The translations under genes and the position numbers were made by a program. This document shows, in pieces, positions 46,818-55,221 of a stretch of 64,000 bases of DNA. How positions within the stretch are numbered: the first letter of the stretch is position 1; every line of letters begins with the position of its first letter. The notes beneath the pieces are model-generated. The model did not search any database, had not been told where the DNA came from, and saw nothing but the letters and a program-made list of their open reading frames with translations. Source of the DNA: Paenibacillus sp. S150 (lineage in GTDB: Bacteria > Bacillota > Bacilli > Paenibacillales > Paenibacillaceae); NCBI RefSeq assembly GCF_019352175.1, contig NZ_JACBYI010000023.1, forward strand, positions 1 to 64,000. The letters run 5' to 3'.

Positions 46818-46882
46818 GTGTCTTTTTAGGGGTTGACGATGCCTAAAACAGGTGCTAATCTATGGGTGTCTCCGGGAGACAC
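46818..46882 (+). promoter_or_regulatory. early promoter (PR-like) with repressor operators
   Basis: TTGACG (46833-46838), 17-nt spacer, TAATCT (46856-46861). Just after it lies GTGTCT-CCGGG-AGACAC (46866-46882), a perfect operator; a GTGTCT half-site at 46818-46823 lies just before the -35. Confidence 0.75.
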
Positions 46883-46908
46883 GACAGCGAGAACAAGGGG
46901 GTGAGCGA

Positions 46909-47148
46909 ATGCTTAAGATCAGCGTTAAAGCAGCTAGAGTAAACTCAAAAAAAACAGCAAAAGAAGCGGCAAAGGAATTGGGCCTATCTATTACGGCTTA
47001 TTCCAGAAAGGAAAACGGCCACGTACGGTTTTATGTGGACGAGGTTATAAAGCTGAGCCAACTCTTTAAAGTTCCAATTGAAAATTTTCATGAGGCGGGG
47101 TGTCTTCCAGAGACACAAAGCAATACGGGCATTCCGCTAGAAAAATAA
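46909..47148 (+). CDS. Cro-like regulator
   Basis: 79 residues from ATG 46909 after AAGGGGGTGAG. Small XRE-type HTH (KTAKEAAKELGLSITAYSRK). Divergent from the CI-like gene and first of the rightward operon. Its 3' end contains another full operator (47100-47116). Confidence 0.8.
   Translation: MLKISVKAARVNSKKTAKEAAKELGLSITAYSRKENGHVRFYVDEVIKLSQLFKVPIENFHEAGCLPETQSNTGIPLEK
47100..47116 (+). promoter_or_regulatory. operator inside the cro-like gene
   Basis: GTGTCT-TCCAG-AGACAC has the same two half-sites and 5-nt spacing as the operator at 46866, 234 nt away. Confidence 0.6.
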
Positions 47149-47264
47149 ATTACACTCTAAAATTCACGCTGCACACAGCATTACCAGAAAGGATGGTGAA
47201 CATACTTGCTCACACCAATACACACAATCAACATCGACGCTCAAATCCGGGAGGGAGGCAGACA

Positions 47265-48176
47265 ATGACCCAAGTGGCTTTATCGACAGACCTGCAGGTT
47301 ATCACAGCAGAGATTAACAGTTACAAGCAAGTTGCTGGACAGTCGCTTTTCGAGATTGGCAAGCGGCTAAAGCATGTCAAAGAGAATGATCTTGTTCATG
47401 GAGAATGGATGGTTTGGCTTTCGAATATCGACATTGACCACAGCACTGCGCAAAAATTCATTCATGCATATGAGCAATTCGGAAACCTGGCGACGTCGCC
47501 AACTTTACAGGTCGGCAAGATATTTGAACTATTATCCCTTCCAGAGTCAATTGACCGCTCTGAATTCGTAGGGCAGGAACACATCGTACCGTCAACGGGC
47601 GAATCTAAGAAGGTCGAGAGTATGACTGTCAAGGAGCTGCGGGAAGTCAAGAAGGCTCTTAAGGAGACACAGCAAGATAAGGACGCCGCTGAACTCCGAG
47701 CCAAGCAAGCAGAGGCGGCCAGACAGTTATCCATCCAGCAACACACCGAACAGCAAGAGAAGCTGCAGCAGGAAATCGCGGCGCTTAAGAAGCGGAAAGG
47801 CCGTTCCAAGGAGGATGAGGAAACACTCCGCAGGCTGATTGAAGAGAACAACGAACTCGCAGAAGCCAAAAGACATTTGGAGGGAGAAATCGCTGAACGC
47901 AACTCCTTAAAGGAAAAGCGTGAATATGACTTCAGGAAAATGAAAGAGGCACTTAGCAAAACCCGCGCCTATGTTGATGTTGATCTATCCACAGCATTAA
48001 TGTATTTCGTTTCCATTCGGGACCAACGAGAAGCGCAGGAAGTGGCCGAACATTTTTGGAATTCGCTCGATGAAACAATAGCAAAAAGCCGCAAAGAATG
48101 GGCGGCGATATTGATAAATCAGGTCATAGAGGAGGTAGGGGAAGATGCAAACCCAGCTGCAATTATTGACATCTGA
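47265..48176 (+). CDS. DUF3102-type phage protein
   Basis: 303 residues from ATG 47265 after GGGAGGGAGG. The N-terminal domain (EINSYKQVAGQSLFEIGKRL, GEWMVWLSNIDIDHSTAQKF) matches DUF3102 phage early proteins. A long coiled coil (about 125-230) and an Arg/Lys-rich end follow. Probably DNA-associated, function unknown. Confidence 0.78.
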   Translation: MTQVALSTDLQVITAEINSYKQVAGQSLFEIGKRLKHVKENDLVHGEWMVWLSNIDIDHSTAQKFIHAYEQFGNLATSPTLQVGKIFELLSLPESIDRSEFVGQEHIVPSTGESKKVESMTVKELREVKKALKETQQDKDAAELRAKQAEAARQLSIQQHTEQQEKLQQEIAALKKRKGRSKEDEETLRRLIEENNELAEAKRHLEGEIAERNSLKEKREYDFRKMKEALSKTRAYVDVDLSTALMYFVSIRDQREAQEVAEHFWNSLDETIAKSRKEWAAILINQVIEEVGEDANPAAIIDI

Positions 48177-48549
48177 TGAAATTGAAACTCTGGTCGAGAA
48201 AGCTTCCAGAGCAGAAGAGGAAAAAGAACGGCTTCAGAGAGAGAATGAGCAACTTCGTTTTCGGATCATCTGCACTCAAAAAGACCAGAACAAGATTCAG
48301 GCAAAAGGGAAATCGCACATCGGGAAATGGGCGATCTTGGCAAAAGAGTCGGGGTTAACGGTCAATCTGCGCCGAGCTGTTACGAGAATGTGGGGCGAGT
48401 ATAAAAAACACTTTGGATTGTCTAGGTCTTATCGGGACACGCCAGAGCATCGGTTCGAGGAAGCTCTACATTGGATTGACGCTTGGTCCCTGCCAACTTT
48501 CTTAATGGAACAGCCAGGGCATCTATTGGAGAAAGGAGAATCCCAATGA
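48145..48549 (+). CDS. hypothetical phage early protein with coiled coil
   Basis: 134 residues, overlapping the previous gene by 32 nt. N-terminal coiled coil (KASRAEEEKERLQRENEQLR), then a basic domain (AVTRMWGEYKKHFGLSRSYR, EEALHWIDAW). The second part resembles the ORF6C-like ends of phage antirepressors; uncertain. Confidence 0.6.
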   Translation: MQTQLQLLTSDEIETLVEKASRAEEEKERLQRENEQLRFRIICTQKDQNKIQAKGKSHIGKWAILAKESGLTVNLRRAVTRMWGEYKKHFGLSRSYRDTPEHRFEEALHWIDAWSLPTFLMEQPGHLLEKGESQ

Positions 48550-48776
48550 TCAAACGCTGGCTTCACAAGTTAATGCGCAAAGCCGTGTACGCAGTACTCC
48601 CGGAAGACATCAACGCACGGTTGGCATATCGTGCCGAGGTGAACAAATTCGTTGAATCAATATCTCCCACCCCGGCAGGAAGAGGCTTGCCTGAAGTTGA
48701 TATTGCGCGGACAAAGGAAAGAGCAAAAGATTCACTCTCAGATTACAGAAACCTTAAAGGGAATCATGACTCCTGA
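48546..48776 (+). CDS. hypothetical 76-residue protein
   Basis: ATG 48546 overlaps the previous stop (ATGA) after AGAAAGGAG. Begins with a basic amphipathic helix (MIKRWLHKLMRKAVYAVLPE). Unknown function. Confidence 0.55.
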   Translation: MIKRWLHKLMRKAVYAVLPEDINARLAYRAEVNKFVESISPTPAGRGLPEVDIARTKERAKDSLSDYRNLKGNHDS

Positions 48777-49003
48777 TTGAGTTGTTGTTCAAGGACTCTA
48801 ACAGAAATAGCAACGGCCTGACGAACTGCTTCAACCGTAACGGTACTGACCAACGAAAATAAAAATTCATCATTTCTCGGATCAAGGTCTTTTTCCTTTA
48901 ATGCCGAAACGGCAATCAGTGCAGATGTGCTGATTCGTTCCCTTACTCTATCGTAAATTCCGCTATCGTCTAAGTCCTTAATGATCTTTTCATACTTTTC
49001 CAT
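48764..49003 (-). CDS. hypothetical minus-strand protein in the early region
   Basis: 79 residues from ATG 49003 after GAGGGGGTG. All-helical (KIIKDLDDSGIYDRVRERIS, TVTVEAVRQAVAISVRVLEQ). It opposes the early operon, so it may be expressed in the lysogen. No family recognised. Confidence 0.6.
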   Translation of the reverse strand: MEKYEKIIKDLDDSGIYDRVRERISTSALIAVSALKEKDLDPRNDEFLFSLVSTVTVEAVRQAVAISVRVLEQQLNQES

Positions 49004-49094
49004 TATGAACACCCCCTCACTTAAATATTGTAGTCTCGACAACTAACAATTCGACAGCGAGGAAAATATTCCTACAAAGGAAAGGAGAATTACA

Positions 49095-49346
49095 ATGATC
49101 GGTATCCACAAGCTACACCGCCAAATGGCTTTTATCACAGCCGTGAATATCAATAAGAACGGAATCCTTGAAATGGGCATGCCCGAATTGATGCTCTTGA
49201 TGCCCCTGCTGCTGAAAAACTATAAGCTGGTCTCCGAACTGGACGCATTGAAGGAACTGGCTTTTCACGCTCACGAAATGGGAGATATGGAATGGCAGCA
49301 GGACATCTGTAAGCAAATTGAAGAGCTGGAGGCGCAACTGGTATGA
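49095..49346 (+). CDS. hypothetical 83-residue early protein
   Basis: ATG 49095 after AAAGGAG. Helical with a Leu/Met-rich centre (MGMPELMLLMPLLLKNYKLV). Its stop overlaps the next start. Confidence 0.55.
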   Translation: MIGIHKLHRQMAFITAVNINKNGILEMGMPELMLLMPLLLKNYKLVSELDALKELAFHAHEMGDMEWQQDICKQIEELEAQLV

Positions 49347-49534
49347 ACGACAAGCAATATCAAATCCGGTACCACCGCGAACAAATGGCCTACTGGTTGA
49401 GCGTTATGCATGCAGCCAAGGCAGCGGGTGACGACAACATGGAGCGGCAGGCAGTCCGTGAGCGTCGTGAACATACAAATGCTGTTTTGTCTCTTTGGGC
49501 TACCAAGGCCGAGGAATTGGCGGTGTGTGTATGA
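49343..49534 (+). CDS. hypothetical 63-residue protein before the MazF-like gene
   Basis: Start and stop overlap its neighbours (ATGA at both ends). Helical, charged product (MNDKQYQIRYHREQMAYWLS). It is in the position of an antitoxin for the next gene but has no known antitoxin fold. Confidence 0.5.
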   Translation: MNDKQYQIRYHREQMAYWLSVMHAAKAAGDDNMERQAVRERREHTNAVLSLWATKAEELAVCV

Positions 49535-49878
49535 TCATTGAGCCAAAGCGAGGGGAAATCTGGTGGGCGCACATGGGCGGCAATCAAGGCAGTGAGCAAG
49601 GCGGGCTGCGGCCAGTACTTATTATTCAAAACGACACCGGAAACCGTTACAGCCCAACAGTGATTATTGCAACCATCAGTCACGCCAAACGCAAGGACCT
49701 GCCGATACATGTCCGGGTGGATCGGTCCTATAAAATGCCCAAAGAATCGGTGATCATGCTGGAGCAGTTAAGGACCATTGACAAATCAAGGCTGCGGAAC
49801 TGTAGCACTCAACTCACCAATGAGCACATGGGAGAGGTCGATCAGGCGCTCATTGTCAGTCTGGGGTTGCCATTATGA
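49531..49878 (+). CDS. MazF/PemK-type endoribonuclease
   Basis: 115 residues from ATG 49531. MIIEPKRGEIWWAHMGGNQG, LRPVLIIQND, SPTVIIATISHAKRK and SVIMLEQLRTIDKSRL are the strand order of MazF toxins, which cut single-stranded RNA at short sequences. No recognised antitoxin is adjacent. The gene lies in an early operon. Confidence 0.85.
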   Translation: MIIEPKRGEIWWAHMGGNQGSEQGGLRPVLIIQNDTGNRYSPTVIIATISHAKRKDLPIHVRVDRSYKMPKESVIMLEQLRTIDKSRLRNCSTQLTNEHMGEVDQALIVSLGLPL

Positions 49879-50150
49879 CCACCATCATTCGGAGCACAGT
49901 CAAGTGTCCTTATCCCAATTGCGGACACACAGGCGATGTCATCACCGCCCTGCACTGCCGCACAGCGCACAATATGGAGCGCAAGGAGTTGTTCGGGAAA
50001 TACGGCCAGCCGGAGGCGGTCAGGTTTAATATGGATGCCGCCAAGAAGAACCTGGAAGGCCATATCCCCCCGAAGCCGCTTAACACTGGATATCCCAGCG
50101 ATACCATGCATGCCAAGGATATGCGGACGACCAGGAGTAAGCGCAAGTAG
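49875..50150 (+). CDS. zinc-finger-like phage protein
   Basis: 91 residues, overlapping by four bases. CPYPNCGHTGDVITALHCRT...H gives a CCHC/CCHH-like finger resembling MucR/ROS-like knuckles (ERKELFGKYG). Probably a small DNA-binding protein. Confidence 0.6.
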   Translation: MTTIIRSTVKCPYPNCGHTGDVITALHCRTAHNMERKELFGKYGQPEAVRFNMDAAKKNLEGHIPPKPLNTGYPSDTMHAKDMRTTRSKRK

Positions 50151-50174
50151 ACTAACGTCAAGGAGGTGAACAAG

Positions 50175-50342
50175 ATGATGAAGGAAATCACTGATTTAAT
50201 CGGCAAGACCGGGACGCTGACGCGGACCATCACTGTAACTGGAGCTGTTGAAACACCAGAGGGCGAAGTTGAAGTATGTGTGAAGGATGATTTCGGAAAT
50301 GAATTCTGGGTCCCGAAGGACGCTAATGTATCACTGTTTTAA
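50175..50342 (+). CDS. hypothetical 55-residue strand-rich protein
   Basis: ATG 50175 after AAGGAGGTG. Short beta-rich product (KTGTLTRTITVTGAVETPEG, FGNEFWVPKD). Unknown. Confidence 0.55.
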   Translation: MMKEITDLIGKTGTLTRTITVTGAVETPEGEVEVCVKDDFGNEFWVPKDANVSLF

Positions 50343-50443
50343 ACCGGGTTATTCATACCCCTATTATTTTTTTGCCAAAATCGGGGTTTTGAACCCCAAA
50401 ACGTCATAAACCACTCAAAAAAAACATATCGGAGGAATCATTC

Positions 50444-50716
50444 ATGAAATCAAAATTCCGTATCACCAACAAGCGTAACGCCTTTATCGCAGCCATTCAA
50501 TCTCAGCGTGCCAAGGACTATGCGGAAGCCAAATCCCGCCGCCAGTTCAAGCATGAACCTTCTGAGAAGGTAGCTTACATCCCCGGTTCCCTTGGCCCTT
50601 CTGTTGTCACTACAGCGATCAAGAAGGAATATGGCGGCATTGTTAATCGCACTGGTCGTAAACTGCTTGCGAAGACCCAGAAGGAAGAACGGCCTAGATT
50701 CTACAGCCATCAATAA
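50444..50716 (+). CDS. hypothetical 90-residue basic protein
   Basis: ATG 50444 after CGGAGG. Basic (MKSKFRITNKRNAFIAAIQS), followed closely by another small gene. Unknown. Confidence 0.55.
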   Translation: MKSKFRITNKRNAFIAAIQSQRAKDYAEAKSRRQFKHEPSEKVAYIPGSLGPSVVTTAIKKEYGGIVNRTGRKLLAKTQKEERPRFYSHQ

Positions 50717-50732
50717 AACGGAGGCGGCCGCT

Positions 50733-50894
50733 ATGAGTGCCAAATGCAAGTGTAACAACTTCGCTGTTTACGCGGTGGGCGATGATGCTCAGATGATGTG
50801 TCTGCTCTGCATGCTGGATGCAGTAGATACGGAGATAGCTATCCCGGTCCGCACACTGGACCCATGGGAGATTGATCCTCCCAAAAACAAATAA
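50733..50894 (+). CDS. hypothetical 53-residue Cys-containing protein
   Basis: ATG 50733 after ACGGAGG. CKC and CLLC pairs may bind metal. It ends in an acidic proline-rich tail. Unknown. Confidence 0.55.
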   Translation: MSAKCKCNNFAVYAVGDDAQMMCLLCMLDAVDTEIAIPVRTLDPWEIDPPKNK

Positions 50895-50981
50895 TGCCCC
50901 CGGCTGCAACCAGGAGCATTAAGCAAACTCTTACCTTAAAATTCACGGTCACTATACCACAATATTTAGGAGGCTGTAAAG

Positions 50982-52613
50982 ATGCTGCATATTAAGCGGA
51001 TCGAGATTAAGGATTGGCTGGGGATCAAAGAGCTGAGTATTTCCCCGGGCAAGATCAATAAAGTAGATGGCGATTCCGGCGCAGGCAAGACCAGCCTTAT
51101 TGAGGCGCTGGAAAAGGCACTGACCAATAACAGTCGCCGGACTGAGGTGATCAGCCACGGCCAGGAAGAGGCTGAGCTGTTTGTCGAGCTGACAGATGGC
51201 CTGCAGATCACCCGTAAAGTTCGGACGGAAAAGGCGGACTATCTCAAGGTTAAACACGACAGCAAGGCTGTAAGCAACACGGAAGGCTTCCTGCGCAAGT
51301 TGATCAACGGTGATATCTTCCGCCCTATCGAATTCATGCAAAAAGATGCTAAGGAGCAAACGGAAATCATCCTGAACATGCTGCAGATTGACTGGACAAC
51401 AGAGGGCATCAAGGCATGGTTCGGGGAGATGCCGGAGGCGGATTATCAGCTGCATATCCTTCAGATTTTGAAACAAATTGAATCAGCATATTTTGAAGAA
51501 CGCTCCAGTATTAATCGCGAAATCAATCTGCTGCGGGCGAACATTGAAGGCATCAAGCGCGACCTGCCGCCAGACTATGACGGCGAAGAATGGCGGGGGG
51601 TGGACCTGCAGCAGCTTTACCGCAGGCTGTCCGAGGCTCAGGAATCCAATAAGAAACTCGAAGAGGCCAAGATGCTGATTGACGGCCTGACACTGCGTAT
51701 CGACGACATCAAGCGGCGTTCTGCGAACACTGCTGAGGAAAGCAAGCTTGATTATCGGAGACAGCGAGACACCCTGACAGCGGGCATCCAGCGGTTGCAG
51801 CAACGTGTTGAACAGGATCAGAAATTGATTGATGATGCTGACCGCCGAATCTCGGAGGCGAACCTGCAATTGGACAATGAACTGGAGCAGGCTATTGAAC
51901 GCCTTAAGCTCCAGTACCAGCAAAAGAAGCTCAACATCAAAGAAGATATTCAACAGGAAGTTGAACTGAACAAAAGATATATCAGTGAACACCGGGAACA
52001 GATCGCTGAAAAAACAACCTCACTTGATAATCTCGCGGAGCATGAGCGCAAGGACAAAGAGAAGATCGCGGATCAAGAGACGAACCTGATAGCAGCTGAG
52101 AAAGCGAAGTCAGGCCATGCACAGCAGGTCATCGCAGATGTTGAGTGGATTGACCCAGAGCCGTTGCAGGCCACAGCCCATAAAGCGGCCGAGATGAAGG
52201 AGTATCTGCGGGAGTGGGAACGGATGAACGACATCATCCGGGAGAAGTTGGCTCCAAAGGAAGCACGGGCTGCGGACCTGACCGCGAAGATAGAGAAGGC
52301 CCGCGAGTTGCCGAAGGAACTGCTTAAGACCGCCGCACTGCCGGTGGATGGACTGACAGTTGACGACAAAGGGCGCATCCGCATTGATGGCACGCTACTG
52401 GATGGGCTCAGCGAAGGAGAGTCCTTCGAATTCGCGTTCAAGCTCGCCAAGGCTCAGGCCGGGGAACTGAAAGTAATCTGCATGGACGGCTGGCAGAACC
52501 TCGGCAGCAAGCAGCAAGAGATTCTGGAGGCTGCGCAGCAGGATGATTACCAATACTTCTTGCTTTCTACCGTTGAGGGCAAAGAACTGAATGTCGAAAC
52601 CGTGGAGGGATAA
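50982..52613 (+). CDS. SbcC/RecF-like AAA ATPase
   Basis: 543 residues. Walker A GDSGAGKTSL (30-39), long coiled coil about 175-430, and a C-terminal ABC half (LDGLSEGESFEFAFKLAKAQ, then VICMDGWQNLG in place of a standard Walker B). Placed directly before recT and a RecE-like nuclease, it probably acts in phage recombination. Confidence 0.85.
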   Translation: MLHIKRIEIKDWLGIKELSISPGKINKVDGDSGAGKTSLIEALEKALTNNSRRTEVISHGQEEAELFVELTDGLQITRKVRTEKADYLKVKHDSKAVSNTEGFLRKLINGDIFRPIEFMQKDAKEQTEIILNMLQIDWTTEGIKAWFGEMPEADYQLHILQILKQIESAYFEERSSINREINLLRANIEGIKRDLPPDYDGEEWRGVDLQQLYRRLSEAQESNKKLEEAKMLIDGLTLRIDDIKRRSANTAEESKLDYRRQRDTLTAGIQRLQQRVEQDQKLIDDADRRISEANLQLDNELEQAIERLKLQYQQKKLNIKEDIQQEVELNKRYISEHREQIAEKTTSLDNLAEHERKDKEKIADQETNLIAAEKAKSGHAQQVIADVEWIDPEPLQATAHKAAEMKEYLREWERMNDIIREKLAPKEARAADLTAKIEKARELPKELLKTAALPVDGLTVDDKGRIRIDGTLLDGLSEGESFEFAFKLAKAQAGELKVICMDGWQNLGSKQQEILEAAQQDDYQYFLLSTVEGKELNVETVEG

Positions 52614-52616
52614 GGA

Positions 52617-53411
52617 ATGTCAAACACCCAATTAGCGACGATTCATAATAACCTGGAAAGATTGATCGATTCCAAAAGGGACGCTATGCCCTCCAGTTTT
52701 AATAAAACCAGGTTCTTGCAAAACTGCATGACCGTCCTGCAAGACACCAACAGGATAGAAAAGGCTGATCCTGTCAGTATTGCCCGGACAATGCTTAAGG
52801 GCGCGTTCCTCGGTCTGGATTTCTTCAATAAGGAATGCTACGCAATTATATATGGCGGAAAAGTCGAATTCATGACGGACTACAAAGGCGAGGTTAAGCT
52901 CGCTAAGAAGTACAGTTTAAACCGGATAAAAGATATCTATGCAAAGGTAGTACGGGCAGGGGATGAATTCGAAGAGATCATCGAAGGCGGAAAACAGAGT
53001 GTTAATTTTAAACCTCTACCGTTCAATGATGGAGAAATATTGGGGGCTTTTGCGGTCGTTACGTTTGAAGATGGCTCTATGAATTATGACACCATGAGTG
53101 TTAAGGATATCGAAAATATCAAGGAGAACTTCTCCAAGAAGTCCAAAGAAACGGGACAGTTTTCCAAGGCGTGGGTTGTCACCACAAGTGAAATGTACAA
53201 GAAGACGGTCCTCCGGAGGCTCTGCAAAAACATTGAATTGGACTTTGATACTATCGAGGCCAAGCAAGCTTTTGAGGATGGCGGAGATTTTGATTTCAAT
53301 AAGGAAAAGCGCCCGGTGCAGGAGAGTCCGCTGAACCCCAAAGCAACGGTAATTGACGGAGAGTTTACAGAGGTCAAGGAGGGCGCTGCTGGTGGAACTG
53401 AACAAGAGTAA
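52617..53411 (+). CDS. recT: RecT-type single-strand annealing protein
   Basis: 264 residues, start three bases after the ATPase stop. CMTVLQDTNRIEKADPVSIA, GLDFFNKECYAIIYGGKVEF and FMTDYKGEVKLAKKYSL are RecT hallmarks. It anneals single strands during recombination-driven repair of phage DNA. Confidence 0.93.
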   Translation: MSNTQLATIHNNLERLIDSKRDAMPSSFNKTRFLQNCMTVLQDTNRIEKADPVSIARTMLKGAFLGLDFFNKECYAIIYGGKVEFMTDYKGEVKLAKKYSLNRIKDIYAKVVRAGDEFEEIIEGGKQSVNFKPLPFNDGEILGAFAVVTFEDGSMNYDTMSVKDIENIKENFSKKSKETGQFSKAWVVTTSEMYKKTVLRRLCKNIELDFDTIEAKQAFEDGGDFDFNKEKRPVQESPLNPKATVIDGEFTEVKEGAAGGTEQE

Positions 53412-54210
53412 TTACTTCAGCTTGGAAGCCAATCGCCACTATATGAGTGTCAGCCAGTTTAAAGGCTTCCTGCCCTCCTATGGGGGCTGTGAGGCTCAGG
53501 CAATGGCTAAGATCAACGGCGAGTATGTTCAGCCGCCGTCTGTAGCCTTCATGGAAGGACATTTCGTCCATGCTTGGAATGAAGGCACCCTTGCAGAATT
53601 CAAGGCTAACAATCCTGACTTGTACAGCAGCAGAGGGGCGACAGCCGGGCAACTTAAATCCAACTTCCAGCATTGCAACAAAATGATTGAGGTGCTGGAG
53701 AACGATCCGCTGGTGTTGAAGGCGCTAGCCGGACAAAAGGAAGTCATTATGGTCACGGAAATGTTCGGCATCCCTTGGAAGGTCATGCTGGACAGTTACC
53801 AACCGGAGGCCAAGATATTCGCTGACTTGAAGGCACTGAAAGAGATGGACAGCAAGTTTTGGAATCGCGAGGCGCAGGCTTACGAAAACTTTCTGGACCA
53901 TTACGGATACATCATCCAGATGGCGGTATACGCCGAGGTAGAGCGCCGGGTATCCGGGCGCAAAGAAGAGGATTGGTTACTACCTCACATGGTTGTCGTG
54001 ACTAAGCAAGACCCACCAGACCATGAGATTATCTATTTTGATTTTGATGATATCGCGTCTCACCTGCGGATTGTAGGCAATCACATTGAACGCGTCAAGG
54101 CGGTCAAGTCCGGCAAGGTAGAACCGGTTCGCTGCGAGAAATGCGAGTACTGCCGGCAGACGAAGAAAATCACCCGAATCAAACATCACAAAGAACTGGC
54201 GTTGTACTAA
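53392..54210 (+). CDS. RecE-like PD-(D/E)XK exonuclease
   Basis: 272 residues from GTG 53392 after AGGAGG, overlapping recT by 20 nt. MSVSQFKGFLPS and PPSVAFMEGHFVHAWNEGT form the N-terminal motifs; the catalytic DSYQP...IFADLKALK supplies Asp and D-x-K; CEKCEYC near the end is a Cys cluster. Matches the DUF3799/exonuclease VIII family that works with RecT. Confidence 0.88.
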   Translation: MELNKSNYFSLEANRHYMSVSQFKGFLPSYGGCEAQAMAKINGEYVQPPSVAFMEGHFVHAWNEGTLAEFKANNPDLYSSRGATAGQLKSNFQHCNKMIEVLENDPLVLKALAGQKEVIMVTEMFGIPWKVMLDSYQPEAKIFADLKALKEMDSKFWNREAQAYENFLDHYGYIIQMAVYAEVERRVSGRKEEDWLLPHMVVVTKQDPPDHEIIYFDFDDIASHLRIVGNHIERVKAVKSGKVEPVRCEKCEYCRQTKKITRIKHHKELALY

Positions 54211-54548
54211 TGAGCGCCTTCGGCTTTCATCCTGCACCGAAGCCGAGCTTTGGTCGGGGAAAAGTGAAGCGCGGCGTTCGGGGAAAGTTTAGCCAAGAAA
54301 CAATAGAGGAAATCTTTCGGCGTGACGGATACCGATGTGTCAAATGCGGTGAAGGCAGGGACTTGGAAGACAAGCCACATCATGTAGTCTTCAAGTCTCA
54401 GGGTGGACCGGGCACGGTAGACAATGGCGTTACCGTCTGCCGAACCTGTCACCGCTGGGCTCATAAATCCCGGGAAGGGCGGATATGGTTTGAGCAATTC
54501 ATTATCCGGCTGTATGGCCGGTTGAATGGAGCTGAGCCCCATGAATGA
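54210..54548 (+). CDS. HNH nuclease in the recombination operon
   Basis: 112 residues from ATG 54210, overlapping the previous stop by one base. CVKCG...DKPHHVVFKSQGGPGTVDNG and CRTCHRWAH give the HNH core. It may process junctions or ends. Confidence 0.82.
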   Translation: MSAFGFHPAPKPSFGRGKVKRGVRGKFSQETIEEIFRRDGYRCVKCGEGRDLEDKPHHVVFKSQGGPGTVDNGVTVCRTCHRWAHKSREGRIWFEQFIIRLYGRLNGAEPHE

Positions 54549-55203
54549 GATGGTTGAAATTCACCTCCGGCTGCTGGACTGCCAGATATGCGGCGGCGAG
54601 ATTAACCCGGACCGAGAAGAGTACTTAGGCCGCAAACGGGTGTGTCGTCGCTGCTATGACAGTCTGACTTGCGGACCAGACCGGAGGTCAAGGAAAAACG
54701 GATATACCAAAAAACGATACAGAGGTGTAAAAATGCCAATTGAAATAAAGGTGTTTAACAAAAGGAGTGCCGGGGAGGCTCCAGCGGTGAAATATGCCGC
54801 AAGGCTGTTAAATGAAAAAGGTTTCGGATTAGCCCAAGATTCGAACCCTTGCAGGAGCGCGCAAATCATTGAAGGTATCCATTCGGGGCAAATCGTGCCG
54901 TATGACAGTTACGTGATTACAGGTGAGTTGCCTGCTCAGGCTGATGTAATGCTACAAAACACGAAGATGATTGAAGCCCTCGCTGAAGCCGGGCGGACCA
55001 TTAATGCACATGTCCGAACCATCGGTTCCCTGCGGCAACAGCTTGAAGCCGGCAAAGGAAATGACAACCTTGCCGCATTACATGATGATGTTCAGCGTGC
55101 GGTTAAGGAATGGTGGGTTTCGGCGGAGTCTACTAGCGATAGCCTAATAGATTCAATCTTTAAATATATCCGGCAACGCGAGGACGGCAAACAGCCCTTT
55201 TAA
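54541..55203 (+). CDS. zinc-knuckle protein with helical C-terminus
   Basis: 220 residues from ATG 54541. First about 45 residues have CQICGGE and CRRC. A basic linker follows, and an in-frame ATG at 54733 with GAGGTG upstream could start a separate shorter product of about 156 residues. The C-terminal part is helical (IGSLRQQLEAG). Possibly two proteins from one frame. Confidence 0.6.
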   Translation: MNEMVEIHLRLLDCQICGGEINPDREEYLGRKRVCRRCYDSLTCGPDRRSRKNGYTKKRYRGVKMPIEIKVFNKRSAGEAPAVKYAARLLNEKGFGLAQDSNPCRSAQIIEGIHSGQIVPYDSYVITGELPAQADVMLQNTKMIEALAEAGRTINAHVRTIGSLRQQLEAGKGNDNLAALHDDVQRAVKEWWVSAESTSDSLIDSIFKYIRQREDGKQPF

Positions 55204-55221
55204 AGCAAAGCAGGTGAAGTA

